DNA of 64,000 nucleotides from assembly GCA_050250665.1 (NCBI GenBank), contig JBFWOF010000025.1:1-64000 (forward strand). Direction: 5' to 3'. The notes beneath the pieces are model-generated. The model worked only from the letters and a program-made list of their open reading frames with translations. It was not told the origin of the DNA and ran no database searches. Of the stretch, positions 9,395 through 20,882 are shown piece after piece. Every line of letters starts with the position of its first letter. The stretch's first letter is position 1. This DNA comes from JADKFD01 sp050250665 (GTDB taxonomy: Bacteria > Pseudomonadota > Gammaproteobacteria > Xanthomonadales > SZUA-5). Both the position numbers and the translations under genes were made by a program.

Positions 9395-9515
9395 GCGCCG
9401 CGGCCCTGGAGGGCGCCGCGCTGCGGCGCCGCGTTGCCTGGCGGACCGATCAACAGCGGCCGCGCAGGCGCGCGTCCCTCCTCAAAGCCGCTCCGATGTC
9501 GCAATGTCGTTCATG
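9395..9515. repeat. Dispersed ~115-bp GC-rich repeat (copy 1 of 4)
   Basis: The segment begins near GGCGCCGCGCTGCGGCGCC and ends near CGCGTCCCTCCTCAAAGCCGC. A near-full copy in reverse orientation lies at 55404-55512, a shorter direct copy at 27841-27912 and a fragment at 52183-52220. All are intergenic. It contains palindromic GC-rich arms but no coding potential. The rest of this 250-bp gap (9321-9572) shows nothing else I recognise. Confidence 0.75.
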
Positions 9516-9572
9516 GCCCACGAGGTCACGCCCGGCAAACGCGGGTCATGCCCAGCGCTGGCAGGCGACTGA

Positions 9573-12500
9573 CTACGGACAGCTCTTGCCCAGCAAGGTG
9601 GTCAAACGGCTCAGGTCCAGACCGCCACTGCCATAACCCGGCAGCGTGCTGTTCCACTCGATGCGGGCGTTCTGGGCGTCGAGACTGCGGAAGCTCAGCG
9701 TTCCCCAGGGCTCGCGGATCACATCGCCGGCGCTGAAGTTGGGCGGAAACAGGGCGCCGCGGGTGATGGTCATCGCCAGATTGGCCTGGTCGCCGACCAC
9801 CGGCCCCACACCCAGCAGCCAACGCTGCTGGCCATTGAGGTAGGCAAACCAGATCACCACCAGTTGCTGATTGCCGGGGGCACCGATCATCTGCACCTGC
9901 AGGCCGTGGCCGTTCTGGGCGGCGTTGTACCAGGTGCCGCTATGGCAGGCCGAGAGCCCGGCGCTGGCGGAGCTGACGCCGGCGCTGAGTCGGCTGATGC
10001 GACTCAGCGCCATGCTGCCGTTGCTGAAGCCGGGCATGTTCGTGGTCCAGGTGGCGGTGCCCTGATCGCGACTGCTGAAGTCCAGCAGCACCTCGCCCCA
10101 GGGCTGCAGTTGCACCTGGGCTGGATCGTGATTGGGTGGGAATCCACCGCCCTGGGTGATCGACAGCGGCACCCGCGCGCTATGGCCATCGACCGGGGCG
10201 GTGCCGACCATCCACACCAGCTCGCCGTTGCGGTAGGTGTACCAGGTGGCCACCACGCCGGGCACGCCGTCGATGCTGGTGGTTTCGATGAACCAGCCAT
10301 GGCCGTCCTGGCTCGGATCGAAGAAGGCACCGGAAATGTCAGCGCCGATCTCGTAGTCGGGCACACCATCGAAATCCACCAGGGGCGCGCGCCAGGCGCC
10401 GCGCCCATAGGTGAAGGCATAGAGCTCGGGCACGCCACTCAGGGGCTGCTTGGCGATGGCCAGGCGCTCGACGATGACGTTGGCAAAACCGCCATTCTCG
10501 CGGGCCCAGTGGGCGCCGCCATCGAGGCTGACGAACACGCCGATGTCGGTGCCGATATACAGGCGCTGGCGGTTGTTCGGATCGACCAGCAGATGGTGCA
10601 CCGGCACATCCGGCAGGGCGCCATCACCCTCGCCGTCGATGGCCGTCCAGCTGGCACCGGCATCGGTGCTGCGCCACACATGCTGGCCGCCGAAGGTGGA
10701 ATAGGTGGCATAGGCGATATTTGCATCGACCGGATCGAAACCCAGCGAGGACACCCAGCCGCTGCGCGGCGAGACGCTGGCAAAGACACTGCTACCGGTG
10801 CTGCTGCTGGCGTTGCTGCTGCGGTAGATGGCGCGCTGGTTGCCTATCAGGATGCGGTTGGGGTCGGTCGGCGACAGGCCGATGGCCGAGATCCAGTCGT
10901 TGAACACGCCGCCCAGCGAGACGCTGGCCGGCACCCAGTTGCGGCCCTGATCATTGGTGCGCCACAGCCTGGATCCACCTGCATAAAGTCGATCCGGATT
11001 CGCCGTATCGAGCACGAAGGGCATGATGAAGATGGTGTTGTCGACGATGCCGTTGGTGGCCCGGACAAAAGGCCCGCCATTCACCGAGCGGTGGATGTTG
11101 ACGTTCTGATAGCTCACGTACAGCGTGTTCTCACTGCGCGGATCGATGGCCACGCTGGCGCCGTCGCCGCCGAAGATTTCGGCGAAGATGGTGCCGCTGG
11201 AGAAGCTGCTCTGCAGCAGGGTGCCGTTGTCCTGGGCACCACCCAGCCAGACCGTGCCCTGATCGTTGACGGCGCCGGTATAGAACTGCACCGAGCCCAG
11301 TCCCTCCTCGATGGTGGTCCAGCTGACGCCGCCGGTGTTGGGTCCGCAGGCGGCATTGGCGGCACGATTGACCGGCGCGGCATCGGCATCGGTGTAAGCC
11401 ACCCCGCCGTCGTTGGTGGTGTACAGGCGGCGCGTGCCCTGGGCGTAATTCGGATGGAAGTGCAGCGAATGCTGGTCGGCGTGCACGCCGCTGGGCTGGG
11501 CGCCATCCAGCCACCAGTACGAGGCCTTGCCGAAACTGCGGCCGCCGTCATCGGAGCGGTACAGTTCCATGCCGGCCACCCAGACGATCTCCGGATTGAG
11601 TGGATTGACGGCAATGGCCTGGTTGTACCAGCCAGCGCTGTAGGCATCGAAATTGCCGAAATTGCAGCGCACCGCCTCGAAGCCGTCGGCGTAGCTCAGC
11701 AGATAAGTGGAGAGCACATCAGCCGAGCTGTTGCGCACCCGCGCTTCCCAGGTGCGGCCGCCATCGTTGGAACGGAACACGGCGTGCAGGCCATTGTCGT
11801 AATCGCCGCGACCGTCGTTGTTGCGGTCCGGGCCTGGCACGGTACTGGCAGCCAGCGCGTACAGGATGTTCGGATTCGATGGCGCCAGCGCCAGCGAGGT
11901 GCGACCCATGCCGTTCTCGCTCAGGACCACCTGCCATCCCGGCGTGCCGGTAGCGTCGTCGGTGCGGAACACCGTGGCCGGGCATGGACCGTTGCAGGCT
12001 GGCGGCACGACGGTGTTGGGCAGCCAGTAGCGATCGTCTTCCGAGCGTGAGGCGCAGCTGGCCAGCAGCGTGTCGCTGCCGGGCAGCAGCTGCAGATCGG
12101 TGCAGCCCTCGTAGAGCAGCCCACCACCGGCATCGACCGGCCTCAGGATCTGCACAAAGTTGTTGCCACCATCGTCCGAGCGCCAGACGCCGGTGTTGGT
12201 CGCGGCGTAGATGCGCCGATGATCGAGCGGACTGATCACCAGGTCGGAGACGTAGCGAAAATTGTCGTTGGCGGTGGCGACCAGCTGGCGGAAGCTCTGG
12301 CCGTTGTCGGTGGAGCGCAATATGCCCTGCCCCCACATCGCCGCGAAGGGGCGTTCGCTGTTGCGATAGAGCTCGCCGGTACCCGCGTAGAGGGTATCGG
12401 GCGTCACCGGGTCAAACACCAGCGCGCCGATGTTGATGTTGGCGGCATCGTCGTTCAGGGAGGTCCAGAACACACCGCCATTGGTGGTTTCGAAGATGCC

Positions 12501-12884
12501 GCCGGAGACACCGCCAGCGAGCATGCGCTGCGGATCGCGTGGATCAAAAGCCAGGGTGCGCGTGCGCCCACCGACATTGCTGGGGCCCAGCCACTGCCAG
12601 CGCGGCGCGGTCTTTTCGCCGGTGACGAAACGACCGGCTTCAGTGCTGAAACTGGGCATGGCCCGCGCCTGTGCCTCGGCCGCTGCGTACCAGGCCGGAT
12701 CGATGGCGCTGGCGCCGGGCGGCAGGCGCCGGGCGTTGTCGAAAGCGGCCCGCTGACCGGGCGCGTCCGGGCGTTCATGCGTGGGTTTGGGCAGCGAGTG
12801 CAAGCCGACCTGCGGCTGGATCACCGCGCAGGCGGCAAGCGCTGTCAGTATCGATCCCAGCAAGAGTTTGATCCGAACGCGCAT
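9573..12884 (-). CDS. Secreted Asp-box beta-propeller lipoprotein
   Basis: The start at 12884 is preferred over the ATG at 12920 because it gives a clean lipoprotein signal peptide (MRVRIKLLLGSILTALAAC, lipobox LAAC). The product is about 1103 residues. Residues about 90-850 carry many Asp-box (BNR) motifs such as STDNGQSF, SDDGGNNF and SNDGGRTW, as in sortilin/Vps10-like or sialidase-like propellers. No sialidase catalytic set is apparent. The last 230 residues hold two copies of a domain of about 105 residues (see findings). It is probably anchored in the outer membrane or surface exposed; substrate unknown. Confidence 0.8.
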   Translation of the reverse strand: MRVRIKLLLGSILTALAACAVIQPQVGLHSLPKPTHERPDAPGQRAAFDNARRLPPGASAIDPAWYAAAEAQARAMPSFSTEAGRFVTGEKTAPRWQWLGPSNVGGRTRTLAFDPRDPQRMLAGGVSGGIFETTNGGVFWTSLNDDAANINIGALVFDPVTPDTLYAGTGELYRNSERPFAAMWGQGILRSTDNGQSFRQLVATANDNFRYVSDLVISPLDHRRIYAATNTGVWRSDDGGNNFVQILRPVDAGGGLLYEGCTDLQLLPGSDTLLASCASRSEDDRYWLPNTVVPPACNGPCPATVFRTDDATGTPGWQVVLSENGMGRTSLALAPSNPNILYALAASTVPGPDRNNDGRGDYDNGLHAVFRSNDGGRTWEARVRNSSADVLSTYLLSYADGFEAVRCNFGNFDAYSAGWYNQAIAVNPLNPEIVWVAGMELYRSDDGGRSFGKASYWWLDGAQPSGVHADQHSLHFHPNYAQGTRRLYTTNDGGVAYTDADAAPVNRAANAACGPNTGGVSWTTIEEGLGSVQFYTGAVNDQGTVWLGGAQDNGTLLQSSFSSGTIFAEIFGGDGASVAIDPRSENTLYVSYQNVNIHRSVNGGPFVRATNGIVDNTIFIMPFVLDTANPDRLYAGGSRLWRTNDQGRNWVPASVSLGGVFNDWISAIGLSPTDPNRILIGNQRAIYRSSNASSSTGSSVFASVSPRSGWVSSLGFDPVDANIAYATYSTFGGQHVWRSTDAGASWTAIDGEGDGALPDVPVHHLLVDPNNRQRLYIGTDIGVFVSLDGGAHWARENGGFANVIVERLAIAKQPLSGVPELYAFTYGRGAWRAPLVDFDGVPDYEIGADISGAFFDPSQDGHGWFIETTSIDGVPGVVATWYTYRNGELVWMVGTAPVDGHSARVPLSITQGGGFPPNHDPAQVQLQPWGEVLLDFSSRDQGTATWTTNMPGFSNGSMALSRISRLSAGVSSASAGLSACHSGTWYNAAQNGHGLQVQMIGAPGNQQLVVIWFAYLNGQQRWLLGVGPVVGDQANLAMTITRGALFPPNFSAGDVIREPWGTLSFRSLDAQNARIEWNSTLPGYGSGGLDLSRLTTLLGKSCP

Positions 12885-13048
12885 GAGCAGCCCCATCAAC
12901 GAAGGTCGTCGTACACCCAAGAATCCTGCCGATCGCCGCTGAACGCAACCGCAGGACGGCGTCTGTTAATTCTGTGCATACAGTTCTGAGCGCAGAACAC
13001 GATATTGCGCAGGTTTCGATGGTTTCGATACTGCGCTGTGACGCTGGC

Positions 13049-13603
13049 TCACCCAAACAGAGTCTGCCCATCCAGCTCCCGCCACTGCCCCGGCGCCAGT
13101 CCCTGCAAGGTGATGGACCCGATCGCTGCGCGAATCAGTCGCAGGGTCGGATGCCCCACCGCCGCCGTCATGCGCCGCACCTGACGATTCCGGCCCTCGC
13201 GCAGCGTCAGTTCGATCCAGGCGGTCGGAATCTGTGCCCGATGGCGGATCGGCGGATCACGCGGCCACAGACCTGACGGGTCGGCTTGCAGCAGGCGCGC
13301 CTGCGCAGGTCGCGTCGGTCCATCCTTCAGCATCACCCCACGCGCCAGCTTCTGCAGGGCCGCAGGCTCGGGAATGCCCTCCACCTGCGCCCAATAGACC
13401 TTGGCCAGCGCATGCCGCGGATGGCTGATGCGCTGGATCAACGAACCCTCATCGCTGAGCAGCAACAGACCCTCACTGTCGCGATCCAGCCGTCCGGCGG
13501 CGTAGACACCCGGCACCGATACATAGTCCGCCAGCGTCGCCCGGCCTTCTGGATCGGTGAACTGGCAGAGCACGTTGTAGGGCTTGTTGAGGGCGATGAG
13601 CAC
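13049..13603 (-). CDS. rluE: 23S rRNA pseudouridine synthase RluE-like
   Basis: The start is placed at a GTG (13603), giving LIALNKPYNVLCQF as the N-terminus, the usual beginning of this family; the longer frame to 13876 reads through a purine tract and is not protein-like. The 184-residue product has the catalytic motif GRLDRDSEGLLLL, and later LREGRNRQVRRM and RLIRAAIGSITL, typical of the RsuA/RluE subgroup without an S4 domain. E. coli RluE modifies U2457 of 23S rRNA. The lack of an S4 domain and the short length fit RluE better than RluB or RluF. Confidence 0.85.
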   Translation of the reverse strand: MLIALNKPYNVLCQFTDPEGRATLADYVSVPGVYAAGRLDRDSEGLLLLSDEGSLIQRISHPRHALAKVYWAQVEGIPEPAALQKLARGVMLKDGPTRPAQARLLQADPSGLWPRDPPIRHRAQIPTAWIELTLREGRNRQVRRMTAAVGHPTLRLIRAAIGSITLQGLAPGQWRELDGQTLFG

Positions 13604-13606
13604 GGT

Positions 13607-13668
13607 TGGGAGCGGGAGAAAGGGAAAGGGGATAAGGGGAAAAGGAAAATGGAAAAGGGAAGAGCTCG
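13607..13668. repeat. Purine-rich GGGA/GGGGA tract upstream of rluE
   Basis: An almost pure run of A and G on the plus strand (GGGAGCGGGAGAAAGGGAAA and onwards) begins 4 bases upstream of the rluE GTG. It replaces a normal leader, so rluE has a pyrimidine-rich 5' region in its own sense. The tract contains several G3-G4 runs and could form triplex or quadruplex structure. The remainder of the gap to 13812 shows nothing recognisable. Confidence 0.6.
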
Positions 13669-13812
13669 AGGCTGGGGGATTTTCGCGCAATGGGAAGCCC
13701 GATGCAGCGGCATTCACGGGTGGAACCCGCCCACCCTGGCGCACAGTCCATGCGACGAGATTCCGCGGGCGGATTCCACCGCGGCGTCCACGTCCAAACC
13801 ACGCTGCGTGCC

Positions 13813-13842
13813 AAGAAAAATGCGCGTGGTACGCTTTTTCTT
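13813..13842. promoter_or_regulatory. Inverted repeat upstream of antitoxin gene, candidate operator
   Basis: The arms AAGAAAAATGCG and CGCTTTTTCTT pair with a single bulge around a 7-base spacer. The site lies 21 bases before the antitoxin ATG. Antitoxins commonly bind such palindromes to repress their own operon, so this is a reasonable operator. It is not a terminator for a neighbouring gene, since rluE is transcribed away from it. Confidence 0.45.
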
Positions 13843-13863
13843 CCCGCACATTGAGGGCCGCCC

Positions 13864-14088
13864 ATGAGCACGGCAATCGAACACATCACGGCGCGCCTCG
13901 CACAGTTGCCCGCCGAGCGGGTGGAGGAAGTCGTCGACTTCGTTGACTTCATCGCCTCCCGCGAGCACGAGCGCCAGCTGGTGCGCGCGGCACAAGCCAT
14001 CAGTGAGGCCACGCTGGTCAGCCACTGGATCAACGAGGCCGACGCCGCCTATGCCGGGTGTCATCAAACCCATTCTGTTCACGATTGA
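13864..14088 (+). CDS. DUF2281-like antitoxin of a degraded toxin-antitoxin locus
   Basis: This 74-residue protein begins with MSTAIEHITARLAQLPAERV followed by EEVVDFVDFIAS, the pattern of short DUF2281/VapB-like antitoxins that pair with PemK/MazF-type toxins. The family usually ends in an acidic tail like WDNPEDAEYD; here WINEADAAYA matches that tail. After it the frame runs into the toxin remnant, giving a meaningless C-terminus (CHQTHSVHD). The antitoxin is therefore essentially complete and could still be made, while its toxin is not. Confidence 0.6.
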   Translation: MSTAIEHITARLAQLPAERVEEVVDFVDFIASREHERQLVRAAQAISEATLVSHWINEADAAYAGCHQTHSVHD

Positions 14089-14176
14089 GGCCCGGCTCAT
14101 CCGCAAGCCCCTCGGTCACCTGGCCGACGACGACCAGCGCGCCTTGCGCCACTGCATCGCACTACTGATAGGCTGA
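14051..14176 (+). pseudogene. C-terminal remnant of a PemK/MazF-like toxin
   Basis: This frame encodes about 41 residues: PGVIKPILFTIEARLI followed by RKPLGHLADDDQRALRHC. This resembles the C-terminal third of PemK/MazF-family toxins (typically SVIKPVLFTIE, then a basic residue and LG.L...D...LR). The first ~70 residues of a normal toxin, including the beta-barrel core, are missing. The remnant overlaps the end of the antitoxin frame, as expected if one deletion joined the antitoxin tail to the toxin tail. It is unlikely to be toxic. Confidence 0.6.
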
Positions 14177-14204
14177 CGAAGCTAGTGTGGTGGTTCCACC
14201 CGAA

Positions 14205-14918
14205 TCACTCGACCACGTAACGCTTGCCCTGCACCCGCACCTTGGGTGGCGTCCCGCCCGCCACGAATCCCCGATACGCCGGCTCCAACTCGCGCCAGAA
14301 CGGCAACCATTCGTGGTCCGCATACGCTGACGCCCAATCGCCGTCCATGCGGAAGGGGAAGATGTGCACCGGCACCGACTTCTGGCCCGCCGCGAGGGCC
14401 GCCGCGACCAGGGTGTAGATCTGCTCGATGGCGGCGTCGCCCATCGCGTAGCAACCCACCGAGACACAATTGCCGTGCACCATCAGGAAATCGCCGGTGC
14501 GGCCATGTGCGCGGTCGTAGGCGTTGGGATAACCGAGGTTGAAGGCCAGATGGAAACGGCTGACGGGATTCAGCTGGCGCGCGGCCACCGTGTAGAAACC
14601 CTCCGGCGCCTGCCAGTCGCCCTGCTGCAACTTCGGCCCCAAGGAACCCGACCAGGTACAGATCGGCCAGGTCTGGAACAGCTGATAGCCCTCGCCTGCC
14701 CGCACCCACAGTTCCAGCTCCCGGCTTTGCTTGAAGATGCGCAGATACAGCGGCGCACCCCAGCGCGCCCCAAACATTGCCAGGCGCGCATCCAGATCCG
14801 CACGCACGCGCTGCTCGGCCTGCACAGCCCGCGCGCTGCTTGGTACCTCAGTGGCCATCAGCGGCAGGCTGATCCAGCCCAGCAGCAGGATTCTGGCTAT
14901 TGAGACAGCGGTTCGCAT
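14205..14918 (-). CDS. L,D-transpeptidase-fold (YkuD) exported protein, YafK/DpaA-like
   Basis: This 237-residue protein has an N-terminal signal peptide (about 1-22) and a YkuD domain. The catalytic motif is HGNCVSVGCYAMGD at about 147-160, with the active-site Cys in VGCYAM. The preceding segment (FHLAFNLGYPNAYDR) is typical of the YafK branch. In E. coli, YafK (DpaA) acts on the murein-lipoprotein link in the periplasm. An active site with the conserved His-Ser-Cys arrangement suggests a working enzyme. It converges with the remnant toxin frame. Confidence 0.85.
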   Translation of the reverse strand: MRTAVSIARILLLGWISLPLMATEVPSSARAVQAEQRVRADLDARLAMFGARWGAPLYLRIFKQSRELELWVRAGEGYQLFQTWPICTWSGSLGPKLQQGDWQAPEGFYTVAARQLNPVSRFHLAFNLGYPNAYDRAHGRTGDFLMVHGNCVSVGCYAMGDAAIEQIYTLVAAALAAGQKSVPVHIFPFRMDGDWASAYADHEWLPFWRELEPAYRGFVAGGTPPKVRVQGKRYVVE

Positions 14919-14943
14919 CGCCGGGCATGTCCGACTCTGAATG

Positions 14944-14973
14944 AAAAGGGGCGGCGGGTTGCCCCGCCGCCCC
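14944..14973 (-). terminator. Rho-independent terminator
   Basis: A perfect 11-bp stem (GGGGCGGCGGG paired with CCCGCCGCCCC) with a 4-base loop is followed on the minus strand by TTTTC. It lies about 20 bp after the stop of the secreted protein gene at 14994-17894. Confidence 0.75.
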
Positions 14974-14993
14974 GGTTCATGGCGCCATCAGGA

Positions 14994-17894
14994 TCAGTTG
15001 CAGCGCTTGATCTCGACGTTGTCGATATTCCAGCCCTCGGGGCGGTTGACCGAACCGTCCGAGGTGGCACGGAAGCGGAACTGCACGGTCTGGCCAGCAT
15101 AGGGCGCCAGATCGATCACCGACTTCAGGTAGGGCTGCGGATCACCGCACCAGGCCTGCAGGCCGATCGCCGGATTGGCCGCGCCGTTCAGCGCACCATC
15201 ATAGGGATCGGTCAACAGACCGCTGGTGATCTGGGTGAAGGCGCCGCCATTGATCGCGACTTCAATGAAGCCGCCATCCCAGCAACCGCCGCCACTGCGC
15301 GCTTCCATCGACTGACGACTCTGGAAGGACAGGGTCAGACCGTTGCCGACCGAGGGCAGCACGATGCCAGCCGGGCTGACGAAGCGCTGGTCGGAACCGG
15401 TGCTGGCCGGAATACCCTGCAGCGCCTTGGTGCCGGCGAAGGGGAAGTTGCTGGTGATGGCCCAGGTGTTGGTACCCACGCCACCCGCTTCCTGCACCCA
15501 ACCGGTGGCTGCGCCTTCAAAGTCCTCGCTCAGCACGATGGTCGGTGCCGGGCCGGCCGGACAGTCGCCAGGTGCGGCCGCAGTGGTGAAGGTGCCCGTT
15601 GCCGAAACCGTGCCCAGACCGCCGGCGGGCGGTAGTCCTTCAAAGCCGTCCGCGAACAGCTCGGCTGCCGTGGAGCAGGCATTGCGGGCAAACACGCGCC
15701 AGAAATAGCTGGTGCTGGTGTCCAGTTGCGGCGATGGGGTCCAGGTGGTGGCGCTGGTGGTGGTTGTCCGCACGATATTGGTGAAGGCGGCGTCGGTGGC
15801 TACCTGCACCGTGTAGTCGATCACATTGGGTACGGCCGCCCAGGTGAAGGTCACGTTGGGCGCAACGTTGGTGGCGCTGTTGGCCGGCGTGGTCAGGGTC
15901 GAGGCGGCCGGAGCGGTGGTCTGCACGGTCAGATCGACGGTCTGCAGGCGGTTGATCGGGCCACTGGCGGTGCCGTTGATGTCGATCATGTAGGTGCCTG
16001 CGGCCACGGCTGTCGGCGTGACCTGGAAGGTGCTGGTGCCCGGCGGCGTCACCAGCGTGTTGGTGAAACTGGAGCTGGCACCGGCGGGCACGTTGCTGGA
16101 CGACAGCGTCACCTGCGAGTTGAAGCCCGAAACGCTGCCGATGTTGATCGCGTAGCTGGCCGTGTTGTTACTGCATACCGTCTGTGCCTGCGGGGTCACA
16201 GCCAGGGTGTAGGTCGGCGTGCCGCATTCGTTGAATCGGAAGGAACCGACGCGCAGCCTCCAACCACTGGCCGAGGTCGTGGGCGTGTACTGGTTGACGT
16301 ACCAGAAGGTGCAGTCGTCGGTGGGGTCGATGTTCATCGAGGTGTAGTCGCCCCAGCGGCTGCCACCACCGGTGTTCGAGCCGGTGCCGGCGATGATCAC
16401 GCCTTCACCCTGAGGCATGGTGCCGACCGGATCTGCGGCCAGACGGCCGGTGTAGCGCACGCTGGGAAAGACGGTTTCATTGGATGCGCTGTAACCCAGG
16501 GCCATGTTGCCGGCCGAATCCTGGGCGATGGAACCCATCCAGCGATGGACGCCGTCGGTCACGCCCGGCGCGTAGGTACCTTCCTGGAACAGCGACGGCA
16601 CGCCACCGGTGACCCGCAGTTCCCACCAGCGGATGCCGGAGACGGCGCCGCCCGGGCCAGCACCGGCGTCGACTGACTGATTGGTCACCATGGCTTCGTA
16701 GCTGCCGAAGTTTCGATAGGCCAGACGGTTCAAGGGACGCTGGCGATAGCCCTGGTGGTCGACCTTGGTCGCCGTACCTGGCTGGGGAATGCAGGAGCGA
16801 CCCGAGCAGCCACTGAAGATGCTGTTGTAGGGTGAGATGGGCACCACGTGGGTCAGCGTGAAACTGGAGTTTGCGGGCGTCGCGAAGTCGATCACGAACT
16901 TCCAGAAGTTCAACGCATCCTGGGGCGCTCCATAGGGTCCGTTGTTGTCCATGGCGCCGACGTAATAGGCCGGTGTGCCCGGCGCTGGCAGCGTGGATCC
17001 GTCGATATCGGCCGGTTGCAGGCCGTCGCCGGTGTTGTACGGCGCGGCTCCGGGCGGCACGACGAAGGAAATCACCTGCGGGGTCGGGTTGCCAGCGATC
17101 AGCTGGGCGCGGTTGATGGCGTAGGCGCCGATGCCGCCGAAGCTGCTGCCGGCGAATTCGCGGTTGGCAATCAGATAGGCATTGGACCACACGCCGAGCT
17201 TGGGATAATCCGGAAAATTGCTGCCAGTGCTGAAGGCATAGCGGTAGTAGGCGCCGGTTGGATCGGGCGTCTGCGAGATCGCGACACAGTTGAAATAGGT
17301 CGGACCGGCCGAGGTGAACTGGGTCAGGATCCAGCGATCGGCAAACTGATCGTAGAGCACGATGGGATCGCCCGAGTTCTCGGTCTGGCAGGCGCCACCG
17401 AATCCGGCCCAGAAGGTGTTGGTGGCCACCGGGCCGAGCAGCAGATTGCCGGTCTTGTCATAGATGGCGGTGTGCAGATTGCTCATCGCCACATAGTGAT
17501 TGGGGCCGACATCGCCTGCAGGATCCGGCGGATTGACGCCGGAAATATTGTTCTGGGCGTCAAACGAAACCGTCGGCGCCGGAATGTTCAACGGGCCAAC
17601 CGCGGACTGTATGACGGGATCCAGTGACTGGGGTCCGGGCAGGAACTGCCATTCGAGGCCGCTCGGCGGATCGTCATCGATTTCACCATTGGCACGGGTC
17701 AACACCAGCGGCGGGATGCCCGTGGGCTTCATGTCGCGCAAGGGCGGCGACACATCGAAATGCGCAACCGGCAGCAGTCCGCGATAGATACCGCTGGCCA
17801 GCGGCGCGTCGCCGCTGGCTGGAGCCGAGGCGGCCATCGCCGCACCGCAACTCAGCCCTGCAATCAAAGTCAGTCCTACGATTTGCCTCAGCAT
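14994..17894 (-). CDS. Large secreted protein with Ig-like and fibronectin III domains
   Basis: The start at 17894 is supported by a GAGGAG ribosome-binding site and by the signal peptide that follows (MLRQIVGLTLIAGLSCGAA). The product is 966 residues. The first ~570 residues form a region of unknown fold rich in Asn, Gly and aromatic residues; it contains GDPIVLYDQFADRW and RWGDYTSM, common in secreted proteins of this group. An Ig-like segment (~575-680), an FnIII-like segment (~690-780) and a jelly-roll-like C-terminus follow. The short motif LFADGFEG lies between the last two. A terminator follows directly. Probably an extracellular adhesin or hydrolase accessory; function unknown. Confidence 0.75.
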   Translation of the reverse strand: MLRQIVGLTLIAGLSCGAAMAASAPASGDAPLASGIYRGLLPVAHFDVSPPLRDMKPTGIPPLVLTRANGEIDDDPPSGLEWQFLPGPQSLDPVIQSAVGPLNIPAPTVSFDAQNNISGVNPPDPAGDVGPNHYVAMSNLHTAIYDKTGNLLLGPVATNTFWAGFGGACQTENSGDPIVLYDQFADRWILTQFTSAGPTYFNCVAISQTPDPTGAYYRYAFSTGSNFPDYPKLGVWSNAYLIANREFAGSSFGGIGAYAINRAQLIAGNPTPQVISFVVPPGAAPYNTGDGLQPADIDGSTLPAPGTPAYYVGAMDNNGPYGAPQDALNFWKFVIDFATPANSSFTLTHVVPISPYNSIFSGCSGRSCIPQPGTATKVDHQGYRQRPLNRLAYRNFGSYEAMVTNQSVDAGAGPGGAVSGIRWWELRVTGGVPSLFQEGTYAPGVTDGVHRWMGSIAQDSAGNMALGYSASNETVFPSVRYTGRLAADPVGTMPQGEGVIIAGTGSNTGGGSRWGDYTSMNIDPTDDCTFWYVNQYTPTTSASGWRLRVGSFRFNECGTPTYTLAVTPQAQTVCSNNTASYAINIGSVSGFNSQVTLSSSNVPAGASSSFTNTLVTPPGTSTFQVTPTAVAAGTYMIDINGTASGPINRLQTVDLTVQTTAPAASTLTTPANSATNVAPNVTFTWAAVPNVIDYTVQVATDAAFTNIVRTTTTSATTWTPSPQLDTSTSYFWRVFARNACSTAAELFADGFEGLPPAGGLGTVSATGTFTTAAAPGDCPAGPAPTIVLSEDFEGAATGWVQEAGGVGTNTWAITSNFPFAGTKALQGIPASTGSDQRFVSPAGIVLPSVGNGLTLSFQSRQSMEARSGGGCWDGGFIEVAINGGAFTQITSGLLTDPYDGALNGAANPAIGLQAWCGDPQPYLKSVIDLAPYAGQTVQFRFRATSDGSVNRPEGWNIDNVEIKRCN

Positions 17895-18096
17895 GTTCCG
17901 CTCCTCTCCGCACCGGACGCCCATACGCCCTAAGTGCTGGAACGGTATCCCAAGGACCGGCATCAGGCAATGGCCGATTCCGCAGCTGAGCGGAATCGGA
18001 CTCCACCCAAGGGCGGGCTTTTTCGGAGTCAGGCGATGATTGCGGCTCGTGGCGGGGCGACCCGGCAGGGACGCCGCGCCACGAAGCGGCTATGGC

Positions 18097-20580
<2,484 letters not shown>

Positions 20581-20784
20581 AGTCCAGGCGTTTGGTCCGG
20601 GGCGCGCGCCGATAGAGGCGTCGAGCGCAAGCCGTCGAGTATAGCAGGGGCAAGGGCGCGACTCTTGCCGCGACGGGCGCTGTTCAAGCCGGTTGACGCG
20701 CCAGCTGGGAGCTTTGCGTGGTTTCACGTGGAACATGGCATGCCGGGTCACTCGCTCCGGATTGCCCGCAGCTCAGACTTTCCC

Positions 20785-20847
20785 TGTAGGAGCGACCTTG
20801 CGTCGCGACCGTGAATTCCAAAATCGCGACGCAAGGTCGCTCCTACA
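20785..20847. repeat. GTAGGAGCGACC palindromic repeat pair (REP-like)
   Basis: Two 24-base arms in perfect inverted orientation, each beginning TGTAGGAGCGACC and ending GTCGCGA, are separated by 15 bases. It lies between recF and gyrB. Related units occur at 27753-27828, 32050, 32406 and, more divergent, near 44553 and 51440. The layout is that of REP doublets spread by RAYT transposases in gammaproteobacteria. The rest of the gap (20581-20882) shows nothing further. Confidence 0.85.
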
Positions 20848-20882
20848 CGGCTGCGGGCACTTGCGGAAATCTTCCCTCACGC

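Noticed and set aside
9864..12050. 728-codon frame antisense to the Asp-box lipoprotein
   Set aside because: No signal, no motif, composition typical of a GC shadow.
13604..13876. Longer rluE starting at 13876
   Set aside because: The extra 91 codons cover a purine tract and give a Phe/Pro/Leu-rich leader not found in RluE; a GTG at 13603 fits the family start.
17990..18096. Terminator after gyrB
   Set aside because: GACTCC and GGAGTC can pair around a T-rich stretch, but the stem is short, the loop is large, and the T-run is on the wrong side for gyrB.
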